Below are positions 1-9,108 of a stretch of 48,008 nucleotides of DNA, piece by piece. The translations under genes and the position numbers were made by a program. Positions within the stretch are counted from its first letter, which is position 1; each line of letters opens with the position of its first letter. The notes under the pieces are model-generated. The model did not search any database and was not told where the DNA came from. It saw nothing but the letters and a program-made list of their open reading frames with translations. The stretch spans positions 1 to 48,008 of the forward strand of contig FR899884.1 of NCBI GenBank assembly GCA_000437595.1. The letters are read 5' to 3'. The stretch is from Faecalibacterium sp. CAG:74. GTDB lineage: Bacteria > Bacillota > Clostridia > Christensenellales > Aristaeellaceae.

Positions 1-94
1 CCTCGCGCCGTGCGCGGGAGCTTCTCTGCATCTTTCGACGGTATGATTTTAGCACACTTTTATAGCGTGTGCATCCGCGTTTTTAGACGGTCGG
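1..94. other. Window edge, no gene recognised
   Basis: Short stretch left of the IS30 element. I see no open frame or structured element that can be assigned. It is probably the other half of whatever the element inserted into. Confidence 0.4.
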
Positions 95-1331
95 TTGTAA
101 AATGAAGTTGGACACCTGAAAAAAAGAAATCCATAGTGACTTCCCGTATGGTAGAATGAAGTTCCCCAACACCATTCACCGGAGGCAATCACTATGGATC
201 ACACCCAGTATAGCACAAATAAAGCGGAACGCAAGCCCGGAAAACATTTGACCAGAGAAGATCGGGGCACAATTGAGGCGATGAAGAAGCTGGTACAGTC
301 TAATCGAGCCATTGCCAGATATTTGAACTGTTCACCCACCACCGTTTCTAACGAATTGAAGCGCGGCATGCGGCCCAGAACCGGCCGGAGAGGCCGTACT
401 CCCGGCTACTCCGCAAAACGCGGAATGCTTGTATATCAAACGCACAGAGCAAACAGCCACAAGCCACACCGCATATGTAAATGCAGCGCCTTTGTTCAGT
501 GGGCCGTAAACAAGGTGCGTCAGGAGAAATGGTCGTTGGATGCCTGTGTGGGCTATGCACGCAAGCATGAGCTGTTTTTGCCTACGGAAATGGTCAGCAC
601 CAAGACCTTGTACAATGAAATATGGGCAATCAATCTGGTATTGCAGCCGCTGGAGCTTCCCGATGCTTTGAAACGGAAAAAGTGTTGCAAAAGCACCGCT
701 AAGCGCAAAAAAGCATACGGAGCAACCATAGATGAGCGACCCGAAATTACATCTTCCCGGCTGGAGGTTGGCCACTGGGAAGGTGATACAGTGGTGGGAA
801 AACGCAAAGGCAAGGAGGCGGTTATTCTGACATTGCTGGAAAAGAAAACACAGCACTACCTTGCAATTCGCATTCCCGGAAAGACCAGCGAGGCGGTCAA
901 TGCAGCGATGCAAAAGCTCCGTGAGGACTTCGGAGAGTCGTTCTTCAGCCAAATATTCAAGACAATTACTGTGGACAACGGACCAGAGTTTGCGGATTTT
1001 GCCCAAACAGAACAGTTCGGGACAAAGGTTTACTTTGCCCACCCTTACACATCCTGGGAACGGGCGCAGAACGAGCGACAAAACGGTATGCTCCGTCGAT
1101 ATGTCCCCAAAGGAGTCTCCATTGAGAACTTCTCAGATGAGGAGATTCTCTGGGCCGCAGATGCGCTCAACGGTCTCCCTCGCAGGAATCTGGGATACTA
1201 TACTGCACGCTGGAGGAACTGTTTGAGGCTTTCCTGGATACCGTTTACGCAGCCTGAACGGCTGCGTAAGCCCCAATTGGGTTGATTATAGAACCTCTTT
1301 CTACCTGAAGGTGTCCAACTTGCACTTGCAA
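95..1331 (+). mobile_element. IS30-family insertion sequence
   Basis: One transposase gene lies between imperfect terminal inverted repeats of about 23 bp. The left repeat (95-117) and the reverse complement of the right repeat (1309-1331) share the 13-base core AAGTTGGACACCT plus scattered matches outward. The length of about 1.24 kb suits IS30. The right end lies directly against the ZinT-like remnant at 1333, so the element probably inserted into or just before that gene. I could not define a target-site duplication with certainty. Confidence 0.85.
194..1285 (+). CDS. IS30-family transposase, C-terminus frameshifted
   Basis: DDE transposase that cuts and inserts the surrounding element. 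The N-terminal third carries a helix-turn-helix (residues about 20-60, SNRAIARYLNCSPTTVSNEL). The catalytic core is visible as GHWEGDTVVG (first Asp), TVDNGPEF (second Asp) and WERAQNERQNGMLRRYVPKG (Glu region). The start is supported by GGAGG ten bases upstream. The family normally ends with an LGYKTPEELFEAFL-like tail. Here that tail is encoded in the +2 frame from 1207 to the stop at 1255-1257, so a one-base loss near 1203-1207 replaces the last ~15 residues by an unrelated tail running to 1285. Function is doubtful but the DDE core is intact. Confidence 0.9.
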   Translation: MDHTQYSTNKAERKPGKHLTREDRGTIEAMKKLVQSNRAIARYLNCSPTTVSNELKRGMRPRTGRRGRTPGYSAKRGMLVYQTHRANSHKPHRICKCSAFVQWAVNKVRQEKWSLDACVGYARKHELFLPTEMVSTKTLYNEIWAINLVLQPLELPDALKRKKCCKSTAKRKKAYGATIDERPEITSSRLEVGHWEGDTVVGKRKGKEAVILTLLEKKTQHYLAIRIPGKTSEAVNAAMQKLREDFGESFFSQIFKTITVDNGPEFADFAQTEQFGTKVYFAHPYTSWERAQNERQNGMLRRYVPKGVSIENFSDEEILWAADALNGLPRRNLGYYTARWRNCLRLSWIPFTQPERLRKPQLG

Positions 1332-1332
1332 T

Positions 1333-1869
1333 TTGCGGTTTGTGTATACAGACGGCAAAAAGGTTGATTCCGATTACAATTACGTCGGCCTTTACATTCA
1401 GAACTGGTCTACCGGCACCAAAGCCGTCATGTACCGCTTCGAAGCTGTGGACAAGGATTCCGGCGCACCGGCGTATATCGTGTTCAATGACCATATGATT
1501 GAACCGGCTGCCGCAGCGCATTTCCATCTGAAAATGAGCAACGAGAGCTTTATGCGATTATCGACCCGGAAAATTCCTGGCCCACGTTCTTCCCTGCCGA
1601 TCTGACGGGTGAGGAAATCTGCGAGCATCTGACGGAGCATGAGGACGAGGAGGAAGCCGAATATGACGAGCATGTCTGGCTTTCTCTGCGCAACGCGGAA
1701 ACGCTGACGCAGACCATCGCCGATGCGCTGTGTAAGCGGATGCTGCCAACGCGCCTGTCTATCAGGAAAACGCAGCAAACTATATTGCCAAGCTGTCTGA
1801 ACTGGACAACCAATATCAGGATGTTGTTGCAAACGCTCAACGCACAACGGTTTTGTTCACCGACCGCTT
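1333..1869 (+). pseudogene. Zinc-binding lipoprotein remnant, ZinT part followed by ZnuA/AdcA part
   Basis: Three successive frames read as one damaged zinc-uptake protein. Frame one (1333 to ~1550) matches a ZinT domain: FVYTDGK, VMYRFEAV, IVFNDHM and AHFHLKM, the last holding the metal-binding His cluster. Frame two (from ~1551) gives IIDPENSWPTFFPADLTGEE, the usual ZinT ending, then an acidic stretch and DEHVWLSLRNAETL, a hallmark of ZnuA/AdcA substrate-binding proteins. A second one-base loss near 1736 leads to frame three, YQENAANYIAKLSELD, which stops matching the family near 1865. In AdcA the ZnuA domain precedes ZinT, so the order here is reversed. The 5' end is cut by the IS30 element. 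Confidence 0.75.
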
Positions 1870-1996
1870 GGAGCAGCGCAATTTTTCTGAACCGTAACTG
1901 CTTCAGGCTCTTGCAAATTTCTTCTGATTGCTTTACAATGTACTCAGGAAGTATCTCCTCTCGCGGCGGGACATTGAGTGGTTTTCTCATCTTCAT
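1855..1996 (-). pseudogene. 5' fragment of an unknown gene
   Basis: A minus-strand frame starts at the ATG at 1996 (MKMRKPLNVPPREEILPEY) and reads plausibly to about 1855, where it runs into the antisense of the ZnuA remnant. A GGTGGTAG stretch precedes the start. Family not recognised. It looks like a gene start joined to other debris by recombination. Confidence 0.35.
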
Positions 1997-2240
1997 TCTA
2001 CCACCACGAGGAAATTTCCTTATCCTTTGGGGCTGCCTTTTATCGGATTGGATGAGCCTGTAGTAGAGGGAGTAAAGGGAATTGATCCTTCAACATTCAG
2101 TTAGGAGCGCTTGGAGCGAACTATAAACCAGTGACTGAATGGAATATCGATGCTTTGGTAATCGTGACTACAGATGGGATTCAAGCTTGCAAGTTCAAAC
2201 TTCAGTGAACAACAGCTGAGATGCCACCCGTAATAGCAAC
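1997..2240. other. Intergenic debris before the large-ATPase operon
   Basis: Two short plus-strand stretches read like protein but lack starts. One is about 1999-2102 (FPYPLGLPFIGLDEPV, ending in TAG). The other is about 2107-2208 (LGANYKPVTEWNIDALVIVT, ending in TGA). They may be successive frames of one broken gene. I do not recognise the family. No clear promoter for the downstream operon could be picked out. Confidence 0.3.
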
Positions 2241-2267
2241 TATGAACACAAGATCGGAGGAACACCC

Positions 2268-5200
2268 ATGAGAAAGCTGTTTGATCAGTTCGAACAACTG
2301 AGTACAGAGGCACAGGCATTACTGGAAAAAGGTATAAGCCAGATGCGGGATGGATTCGCGCCTGCCCCTTCACTGTGCCAGAAGATAACGTCCACGCTGT
2401 CGTCTTTGCGCACAGCATACGACGATATTCGCAGGACGTTACCAGATCATGTTCTTACAGAGGAGTTGCCCGAAGGCGAGCTCCCTGTATGTGAATATGA
2501 GGAAGTATGGAAGAATAGCGTTGTCAGCCGGAAAAAGGCAGTGCGTGCTGTGCTTGATGAATTCATCCGTGTGTATTCAGATGAGAAAAAGTACATGGAT
2601 GCCATTGAAGTGTACATTCAGGATGCCAAGGATATTCTTGCCTGCATGGATTCAGCGGAAATGCATGCTCCGTCTCCGGATGTTTCGGCATTCCAGCTGT
2701 TCCTGGCTGGCGTAAAGGCGGATCTCAGTTCCGACGAAGAACTGTATGATCAGCTTTTGGATAGTTCTGCTTTCAGCCCCCGAATTGTCAAAGGACTGCA
2801 CGAGAAAAAATACTATATTCGTGAAGTGAATGTAGACAAGGCACCTGTATCTGATACCCCCTGCAATGAGTCCGTTGCTGAAGCCGAACCCGTAAGCGCC
2901 TCTGAGATTTCTGAATTCCCTGATACTACGGCAGCAGCCCAAGAACCACAGGTCGAAAGTCCCGCTTCGGAGACTCCGGAAGATATTGAGATTGAAACGC
3001 TGACCCCCGAAGAGTTTGCAGCAAGGTATGCTTCCGACGCACAAGAATCTGAAGAATCCGCTCTGTCGGAGATGTCAGAAGCGTCAGATGAAACCGCAGA
3101 GGATGAAGAATATATCCATCCGATTAATCCCATCAAGCAGACAAAACTGCCCTCAGAGCAAAAGCTTCGAGAGATGATCAGCCGGACGGGTGATGTTTTC
3201 CATTTTCTGCTCAATAAGCTGGTTTTTACCGGGCTTATGGATGAAAAATGCGCCTTTGAAGCGCTTGCTCAACTTCCGAGACCGGTGACAAGGGAGCAAT
3301 GCATCGAATCGTTTGCTTTCTTAGAGAGGAAAGGTCTGCTTTGCACATATGAATATGCCGGCAGGAACATCCTTTGCTTCACAGAACTGATGGGCAATTG
3401 CCTGCAAAAATCCGGCTTATCCTCCACCCTTAAACGGATTTATCACCTGAAAAGTATCGGGCAAATCTATTTCACTGGCAAACAGGATATGCCGTTGGAG
3501 CTGTTTGCACATCATATGTCAATGGTGGATCAGTATTCCAAAGTCATTGAAATGTTGGATGCCGATGAAGAGACTGCCAAGAAGCTCGAGACAAGCGCCT
3601 GGAATCGTGAAAAGTGCTATTTCCTTATGAATCTGACAATGGATGATGGCAGCCTCCTTCCGCTTCATATTGTCGATTCTGACGATTTTGGATCATCTGT
3701 TCCCGCTGAAAATGAAGGCGTTTTCTGTTGCGCGGGCGACCTGCCCGGCATGGATGAAGTGGGAGATCAGCTTCACTATTGCCTGACCGCAAACGGTCTG
3801 TTCCATTGGTCAGAAGGAAATTGGATTGCCATCACACACGTTGAAGAAGAAAATCATGACCTTCCTGAAACAGTCGATTCCAATGTAAATGCTGCAAGCG
3901 AGTCGTTTTCCCATCCAGAAGTATCGCAGGCAGAAGCAACTGATTCTGAAACCGCTGCTGCCCCTGTAGAACCAATAGCTCCTGTCAAGCAACTTGCCAT
4001 CCCCGCGGCTGAACCTGTCGAGGGCCTATGGCTTGACGACCTGTCTGAAGAAACGGGAGTTGAGCCTGAAGTCACCATTGATGAATTTGCAAATCTGTCT
4101 TCCGCGGAAATTGCGGGACGGCTTTTAAGCGCAGCTTCCAACGGAAACATACCGAGCGATGAGAATATGGCAGTTCTGATTCATCAGCTTTTGAACGAGG
4201 GCGTCCGGTCTCATGATGTCCGTAATTGCCATGACCAGCTTGTGGAAGCAGTTGTTTTTGCAAAAGTGCTTTCATCAAATGATGCCTTCCCGCTGTGCCG
4301 GAACATTTACCTTCAACTTCATGCTGCTATTCCGTTTTTTCGTGAGGCAGGCGCCAACACAGGGGTCGCGCTGTCAGGCATATTTGCCGACGGAACGGAA
4401 TTCACCCCCGTCACAAAACTGTGCGCGTACATTTACGGCATGCTGTTCCCCGCGCATGCGCATGACCATACATTCGCCGCACTGTACAACAACGCATTCA
4501 CAGAATATGAATCCCAATTTCCTAGTCTCGATGTCTTGAAGCCGCTTTATCACAAGGCGATGGAAGGGGTAAAACTTGTTCCCACAGCATTTTCGCCTGC
4601 CAATCTTGCCGCATTGGGCGACTCAAAGATACGGCAGGAACACATGAATTCCATCCGTTCACAGGCCATAGAACTTTTGAAGCCGCCAACGGTCAAAGTC
4701 ATGATTCACGGTGTTCCTGAACTGATTGATTTATGTTTTGGATCACAGACCGATCTGCACACTGCTCTGCAGATTGTTACAGACAATGACATCAGCATGA
4801 GGGAACTGGTCAAAGCCGAACTGGACAAATACTGCAAAGATGATGATATTGATATCTCAACGCTGGAGAGACTGCTGGACAGCCAGTGGAGTGTGGCTGC
4901 GCAGAAGTATTCCAGCCGCCGCATGGGAATCAAGTACGATGCGCGAAAGCACCTTCTCCACGCTTTCGAAGAACGCCTGAATCTTCTCCGGGATTGGCTT
5001 GATGAAACCAACACAGAATCAGAGCCGGATATAGAAAAGCTTCGCGCCATTCGGAGTGAAGTTCTGTATATTATCGAGGATTCTCTTTCCGAAATCAATA
5101 TTGCACCTTATTCTGCCGCTTATGGAATTATGAAAGCCTCCCTCGAACTGATTCGGGCAAAGCTTCAAAACCAAGGCAGCGGTGTTGACTTTACCACTTT

Positions 5201-7724
5201 GCTCAGAAGCGGGATGCTGGTTATTGATCACGGTGAACTTATCCTCAACGATGATCTGAATGCGATTGAGTTTGCAGAACCCTGGAGAATGATGCTACAG
5301 CATATCGCCTGCACGGAGTATGACCTGAAAATCGTATACGACCGAATCCTTGAGGCCAGCCCGGATTCCGTTTTGTATGATAACTTTGGTCAGATGGAAG
5401 CAATCGGTCGCCTCATTGGTGCCGATCCCAAAGAGTATGTGCTCACCAGTGACGGTCTGCGCGATGCGATTAACAGCGCAGACCTGCAGGCGAGAAACTT
5501 CCGGGAAAAGCTGGAGATTTCTTACGCCTATAATCGCATCAGTGAGAATGATCGTGAGCGGCTTGCCATGCTCGCCAACCCAGAAGCGTCTGATTTCCAG
5601 AAATTTTTCTACGACCACAGAGCATTTGGCTGTTGGAGAGGTTTTTTGAATGCTCTGAGGGCGCAGATCCGTGAAACTGCACAGCAGAGCATGCATGACG
5701 TCCGAGCCCAGCTTGATCAGGCAAAAGCAATGCTCCGTGCCGATGAAGAAAGCCCACTCATCGCCGAAGCCGAGCGTCTGATTTCTCAGGAGCAAAACTA
5801 TGCGGTTGCGGAAGATTACATTCATCGATTCCGCAATGGGGAAAGGGACTTGCCTTTTGAAACAAGTAATGACGCCATAGAACATTTTCTGAGATTTATA
5901 TCTGATGATGAATTTCCCCGCCTGTATGGCTTCTGCGAGAGGAATAAGCAAGACCCGATGCCTCGATGGGCCGTGCAGTATATGAAAAAAAATACGCCGG
6001 AGGGGTGGACAACCCGTCATATCGAAGACGCCCGGCGATTCATTGAAAAGTGGCCGGTTGGCAAGCAATCTGTCAATGCTCAGAACATTCAGGAGTACTT
6101 TAATCTTCTCGGCTTTCATGTCGAGTGCTGCGCCAAGTCGACGCGAGGCAACGAGGTCTGCTGCACGCTTACAGTGCACAAAACAGAACAGAATCTGGCA
6201 GATTATCGCCACCCCATTTCCATCTTCGGCACACAGATGAAATCACAGATTGAAGTCGTATGTCTGTTTGGAAAAAGGACAGCGACCCAACTTATTGATG
6301 ATGCTTGCAAGCTGGGCATCACAAGTACGTTCATTGTGCTTCTTGACGCTGACCTTTCTACAGCGGATCGCCGGGCAATGGCAAAATACGTCTTTACCCA
6401 GAAAAATGTCGGTCAGGCGTCCTTCCTCGTTATCGACCGGGTGCTGGCGTTGTACCTTGCTATGCAATCCAGTAACGAACGTCTCCCGGCAATGCTGCAA
6501 TGCACACTGCCGTATACAATTTATCAGCCTTTTACCAACGGCTCCGGATCTACGGCTGATGAAATGTTCTTTGGCCGCGTAAGTGAACTCGCTTCCATCC
6601 GGGATATGGCAGGCGCATCCATCGTATACGGCGGTCGTCAGCTTGGAAAAACGGCTTTGCTGGAACGCGCAATGCACCTTGATCATAACCCTGCCCGCAG
6701 AGAGTTCGCCATCAAAGCAGACTTCAAAGGGCATCGTGGTGAGCAAGATTTTCTGGATATCCTCGTTTCGGCTTGTAACGACGTCTTCGAAAAAAATGAT
6801 TTCAAGCTGAATCGTTGCGCTACCATCCGAGACTTCTGTTCCCAGATTCGCCGTCTGCTCGATAATGATCGGATTGCAATCCTGCGGCTCCTGCTCGACG
6901 AAACAGATGATTTCCTCGATTCCATCAGTGCCTCAAGCTATAATGAAATTCTTCCTCTCATTGAGCTTCAACGTGGAAGCAATCGTCGGTTTAAGTTTGT
7001 GCTTGCTGGCCTTCATAATGTATGCCGCGCAAAGAATGCGACCCGTAATAACGGTCTCTTCGGTCAGCTCGGCGAACCGCTTTGCGTGAAACCGCTTACT
7101 GCGGCAGATGCCCAGAGGCTTCTGGTGAGGCCGCTGCGCTACCTTGGTTTCCGCGTTTCTAATGAGTCCCATGTGGATACAATCCTGACAAACACCAACT
7201 ACTATCCTGGCATCATCCAATTCTTCGGATACACGCTGGTTCAGACCCTCGTTACGCATTATACCCAGTATTATGACGCTGTGAGAGGGAACCCGCCGTT
7301 TGATCTTCATGATGATCAGCTTGCGTCCATCATGAATTCCAGAGACCTAAATCGGAATATCAAGGATCGCCTCCGGTGGACGCTTGAGATGGACGACCGG
7401 TATTATATGCTGGCTCGTTGCATTACCGTTCTCTATCATCTGTACAGCAACAACTACTCCGTAATCAGCAGTGGCTTTGATGTTGCTTCGATCTGTGAAG
7501 TAAAGGACATGTACGATATCCATTGCCTTGAATCACTTTCGGAGCGGGAGATTGTGGCTCTACTTGATGAAATGGAGGAAATGGGAATCCTTAGCCGTCC
7601 CACAGCTGAAGAAAACCGTTATTTGCTCCGCCGGCGCTCTTTCATCGATGTTATCGGGACAAGCCTTGAGATCTTGGAACATGACATTGAAACTTACAAT
7701 GAGGAGGCTGCGAACAATGCCTGA
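2268..7724 (+). CDS. Very large STAND-like ATPase, first gene of a four-gene block
   Basis: 1818 aa. Order seen: helical N-terminus (1-190); acidic Ser/Pro/Glu-rich linker (about 197-293); winged-helix-like segment (294-385); second acidic linker (about 525-605); long helical region; a domain before the ATPase (about 1269-1420) with LGFHVECCAKSTRGNE and FGTQMKSQIEVVCLFG; then an ATPase opened by MFFGRVSEL, the F-x-GR-x-x-EL entry typical of STAND proteins. Walker A is GGRQLGKT (1455-1462), Walker B LLLDETDD with Asp1544; the C-terminus is helical and winged-helix-like. No membrane segment or signal peptide. ATG follows GGAGGAAC. The stop overlaps the next start by 8 bp, so the two are translationally coupled. 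ATP-driven switch or scaffold is inferred; the trigger is unknown. Confidence 0.85.
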   Translation: MRKLFDQFEQLSTEAQALLEKGISQMRDGFAPAPSLCQKITSTLSSLRTAYDDIRRTLPDHVLTEELPEGELPVCEYEEVWKNSVVSRKKAVRAVLDEFIRVYSDEKKYMDAIEVYIQDAKDILACMDSAEMHAPSPDVSAFQLFLAGVKADLSSDEELYDQLLDSSAFSPRIVKGLHEKKYYIREVNVDKAPVSDTPCNESVAEAEPVSASEISEFPDTTAAAQEPQVESPASETPEDIEIETLTPEEFAARYASDAQESEESALSEMSEASDETAEDEEYIHPINPIKQTKLPSEQKLREMISRTGDVFHFLLNKLVFTGLMDEKCAFEALAQLPRPVTREQCIESFAFLERKGLLCTYEYAGRNILCFTELMGNCLQKSGLSSTLKRIYHLKSIGQIYFTGKQDMPLELFAHHMSMVDQYSKVIEMLDADEETAKKLETSAWNREKCYFLMNLTMDDGSLLPLHIVDSDDFGSSVPAENEGVFCCAGDLPGMDEVGDQLHYCLTANGLFHWSEGNWIAITHVEEENHDLPETVDSNVNAASESFSHPEVSQAEATDSETAAAPVEPIAPVKQLAIPAAEPVEGLWLDDLSEETGVEPEVTIDEFANLSSAEIAGRLLSAASNGNIPSDENMAVLIHQLLNEGVRSHDVRNCHDQLVEAVVFAKVLSSNDAFPLCRNIYLQLHAAIPFFREAGANTGVALSGIFADGTEFTPVTKLCAYIYGMLFPAHAHDHTFAALYNNAFTEYESQFPSLDVLKPLYHKAMEGVKLVPTAFSPANLAALGDSKIRQEHMNSIRSQAIELLKPPTVKVMIHGVPELIDLCFGSQTDLHTALQIVTDNDISMRELVKAELDKYCKDDDIDISTLERLLDSQWSVAAQKYSSRRMGIKYDARKHLLHAFEERLNLLRDWLDETNTESEPDIEKLRAIRSEVLYIIEDSLSEINIAPYSAAYGIMKASLELIRAKLQNQGSGVDFTTLLRSGMLVIDHGELILNDDLNAIEFAEPWRMMLQHIACTEYDLKIVYDRILEASPDSVLYDNFGQMEAIGRLIGADPKEYVLTSDGLRDAINSADLQARNFREKLEISYAYNRISENDRERLAMLANPEASDFQKFFYDHRAFGCWRGFLNALRAQIRETAQQSMHDVRAQLDQAKAMLRADEESPLIAEAERLISQEQNYAVAEDYIHRFRNGERDLPFETSNDAIEHFLRFISDDEFPRLYGFCERNKQDPMPRWAVQYMKKNTPEGWTTRHIEDARRFIEKWPVGKQSVNAQNIQEYFNLLGFHVECCAKSTRGNEVCCTLTVHKTEQNLADYRHPISIFGTQMKSQIEVVCLFGKRTATQLIDDACKLGITSTFIVLLDADLSTADRRAMAKYVFTQKNVGQASFLVIDRVLALYLAMQSSNERLPAMLQCTLPYTIYQPFTNGSGSTADEMFFGRVSELASIRDMAGASIVYGGRQLGKTALLERAMHLDHNPARREFAIKADFKGHRGEQDFLDILVSACNDVFEKNDFKLNRCATIRDFCSQIRRLLDNDRIAILRLLLDETDDFLDSISASSYNEILPLIELQRGSNRRFKFVLAGLHNVCRAKNATRNNGLFGQLGEPLCVKPLTAADAQRLLVRPLRYLGFRVSNESHVDTILTNTNYYPGIIQFFGYTLVQTLVTHYTQYYDAVRGNPPFDLHDDQLASIMNSRDLNRNIKDRLRWTLEMDDRYYMLARCITVLYHLYSNNYSVISSGFDVASICEVKDMYDIHCLESLSEREIVALLDEMEEMGILSRPTAEENRYLLRRRSFIDVIGTSLEILEHDIETYNEEAANNA

Positions 7725-8904
7725 GTGGTCTGAATTCTGGTGGACATCTATCACCGGGCCACGGAACCTTTGTGACGCTGTCTCCCGCGCCTTGCACAAT
7801 AAAAGCAGCGTCTGCCTCGTCGTGCCGGATGATCTCCCCTGGCGTGATGAGATGCGCGCCAGCATTGAGACGGGCATGCATCAGATGCCGGACATGGAGT
7901 CCTTCTATGTAGAGTTCATCGATGTAGAAGATGAATGTCCGGATATTGCCGATATCGGACGCTACCTTATGGAAAGGTATGCGCTTCCTGAGATCGCCGC
8001 CGGTTATCGTGGACGAGAAAAGCTACAGAAGTACATCCTCGACAAGCAGGTGCTTGATAACAGGGTTCTCTGGATTAAGGGAATGAATGCCTCTCAGGAA
8101 AAGCGCTGGCTCCAGTTTTGCAGGGACTATGTTCCGGTGAAAGATTCAGACGGCAGGTTTGTTCTGGAGGCTCGGTGGACAGACAAAGAAAACGAGCGCC
8201 GCAATCTCGCTGTAATTCGTTATGGCGATACCATCAAGCGTTATGACCTGACCCTGTTTAACAGCATTTATCTCAATCGAGAGAAAGGCACTTATTCGGC
8301 AATTTGGCAGCAGTACGCCGCTGTTATGTGCGCATTGCTGTGCAACACGGATGCTGAAACTTCTCAGGCATTCATGGATACATGCGATTTCACAGCCGAA
8401 GAGCCGATTATCGGCATGCGGAAAATTGCCGCAGACGGAGCCTATCTGCGCCGTGCTGAAAGCAGCAACCTGCATATCCTCAGCCTGGTTCGCAAAGAAA
8501 GCATATCTGCTATTGATGCACAAATCTGGAAGGCGCAGCTGCAAGTGCTCTTCCCGTTGCTTGAAATCGAGAGAGTTTCCTTTATTAAGAGGTATAGAAA
8601 ACAGGTGCAGGAGGCCTTGGGCGAAAAGTACCATGATTTTCGGACTGGACGATCACAGTATATTTACCAGTTCGGCGAAACCGTCTCTGATCCGGATAAC
8701 GCAGAGCTTGGGACGATATACCGCATGACAAAGCTTAGGCGAGATGCTGACGCCTATCAATACTTGCTTTACATCCCAGATGAGCAGTCCCGTTCCCGCA
8801 TTGAACTTCTTCATGATTTGCGAAACTCGCTGGCTCACGGGAACACCTGCGCGATTGATAAAGTGATCGAATTTATCAACGGGCATCCCTTTGACTGGAA
8901 CTGA
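7717..8904 (+). CDS. Partner protein with C-terminal HEPN-like RNxxxH motif
   Basis: 395 aa. The ATG at 7717 is chosen because GAGGAGG lies 10 bases upstream and overlaps the end of the ATPase gene. The longer frame from 7528 lies inside that gene. The N-terminal half (SVCLVVPDDLPWRDEMR; VLWIKGM) resembles an ATPase-like fold without a visible Walker A. The C-terminus reads LLHDLRNSLAHGN, with Arg369-Asn370 and His374 fitting the R-x4-6-H signature of HEPN domains. Many of these are metal-independent RNases in toxin and immune systems; others are non-catalytic. The tight coupling suggests one complex with the 1818-aa protein. RNase activity is inference. The 204 bases that follow hold no gene I can support. 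Confidence 0.75.
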   Translation: MPEWSEFWWTSITGPRNLCDAVSRALHNKSSVCLVVPDDLPWRDEMRASIETGMHQMPDMESFYVEFIDVEDECPDIADIGRYLMERYALPEIAAGYRGREKLQKYILDKQVLDNRVLWIKGMNASQEKRWLQFCRDYVPVKDSDGRFVLEARWTDKENERRNLAVIRYGDTIKRYDLTLFNSIYLNREKGTYSAIWQQYAAVMCALLCNTDAETSQAFMDTCDFTAEEPIIGMRKIAADGAYLRRAESSNLHILSLVRKESISAIDAQIWKAQLQVLFPLLEIERVSFIKRYRKQVQEALGEKYHDFRTGRSQYIYQFGETVSDPDNAELGTIYRMTKLRRDADAYQYLLYIPDEQSRSRIELLHDLRNSLAHGNTCAIDKVIEFINGHPFDWN

Positions 8905-9108
8905 GCTTCTGTTTGAGGATTATGCTTGTGGTTATCCTGATTACGCTGGCAACTCCCGAACAGGTTCAGCCAGTATATGATGTTGTCCTCCAGATTGGGC
9001 AGTGACAAATGGATGACCGAATTGGAAAATGATTGTCTGACCTTGGCGTTGTCCAGCGGGCATTGAAAAAAGCCAATACGGATGGTCAGAAGATTGAGGA
9101 GATAAACC

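Noticed and set aside
7528..7716. 63-codon N-terminal extension of the HEPN-like protein
   Set aside because: Lies inside the ATPase gene; a strong ribosome site marks ATG 7717.
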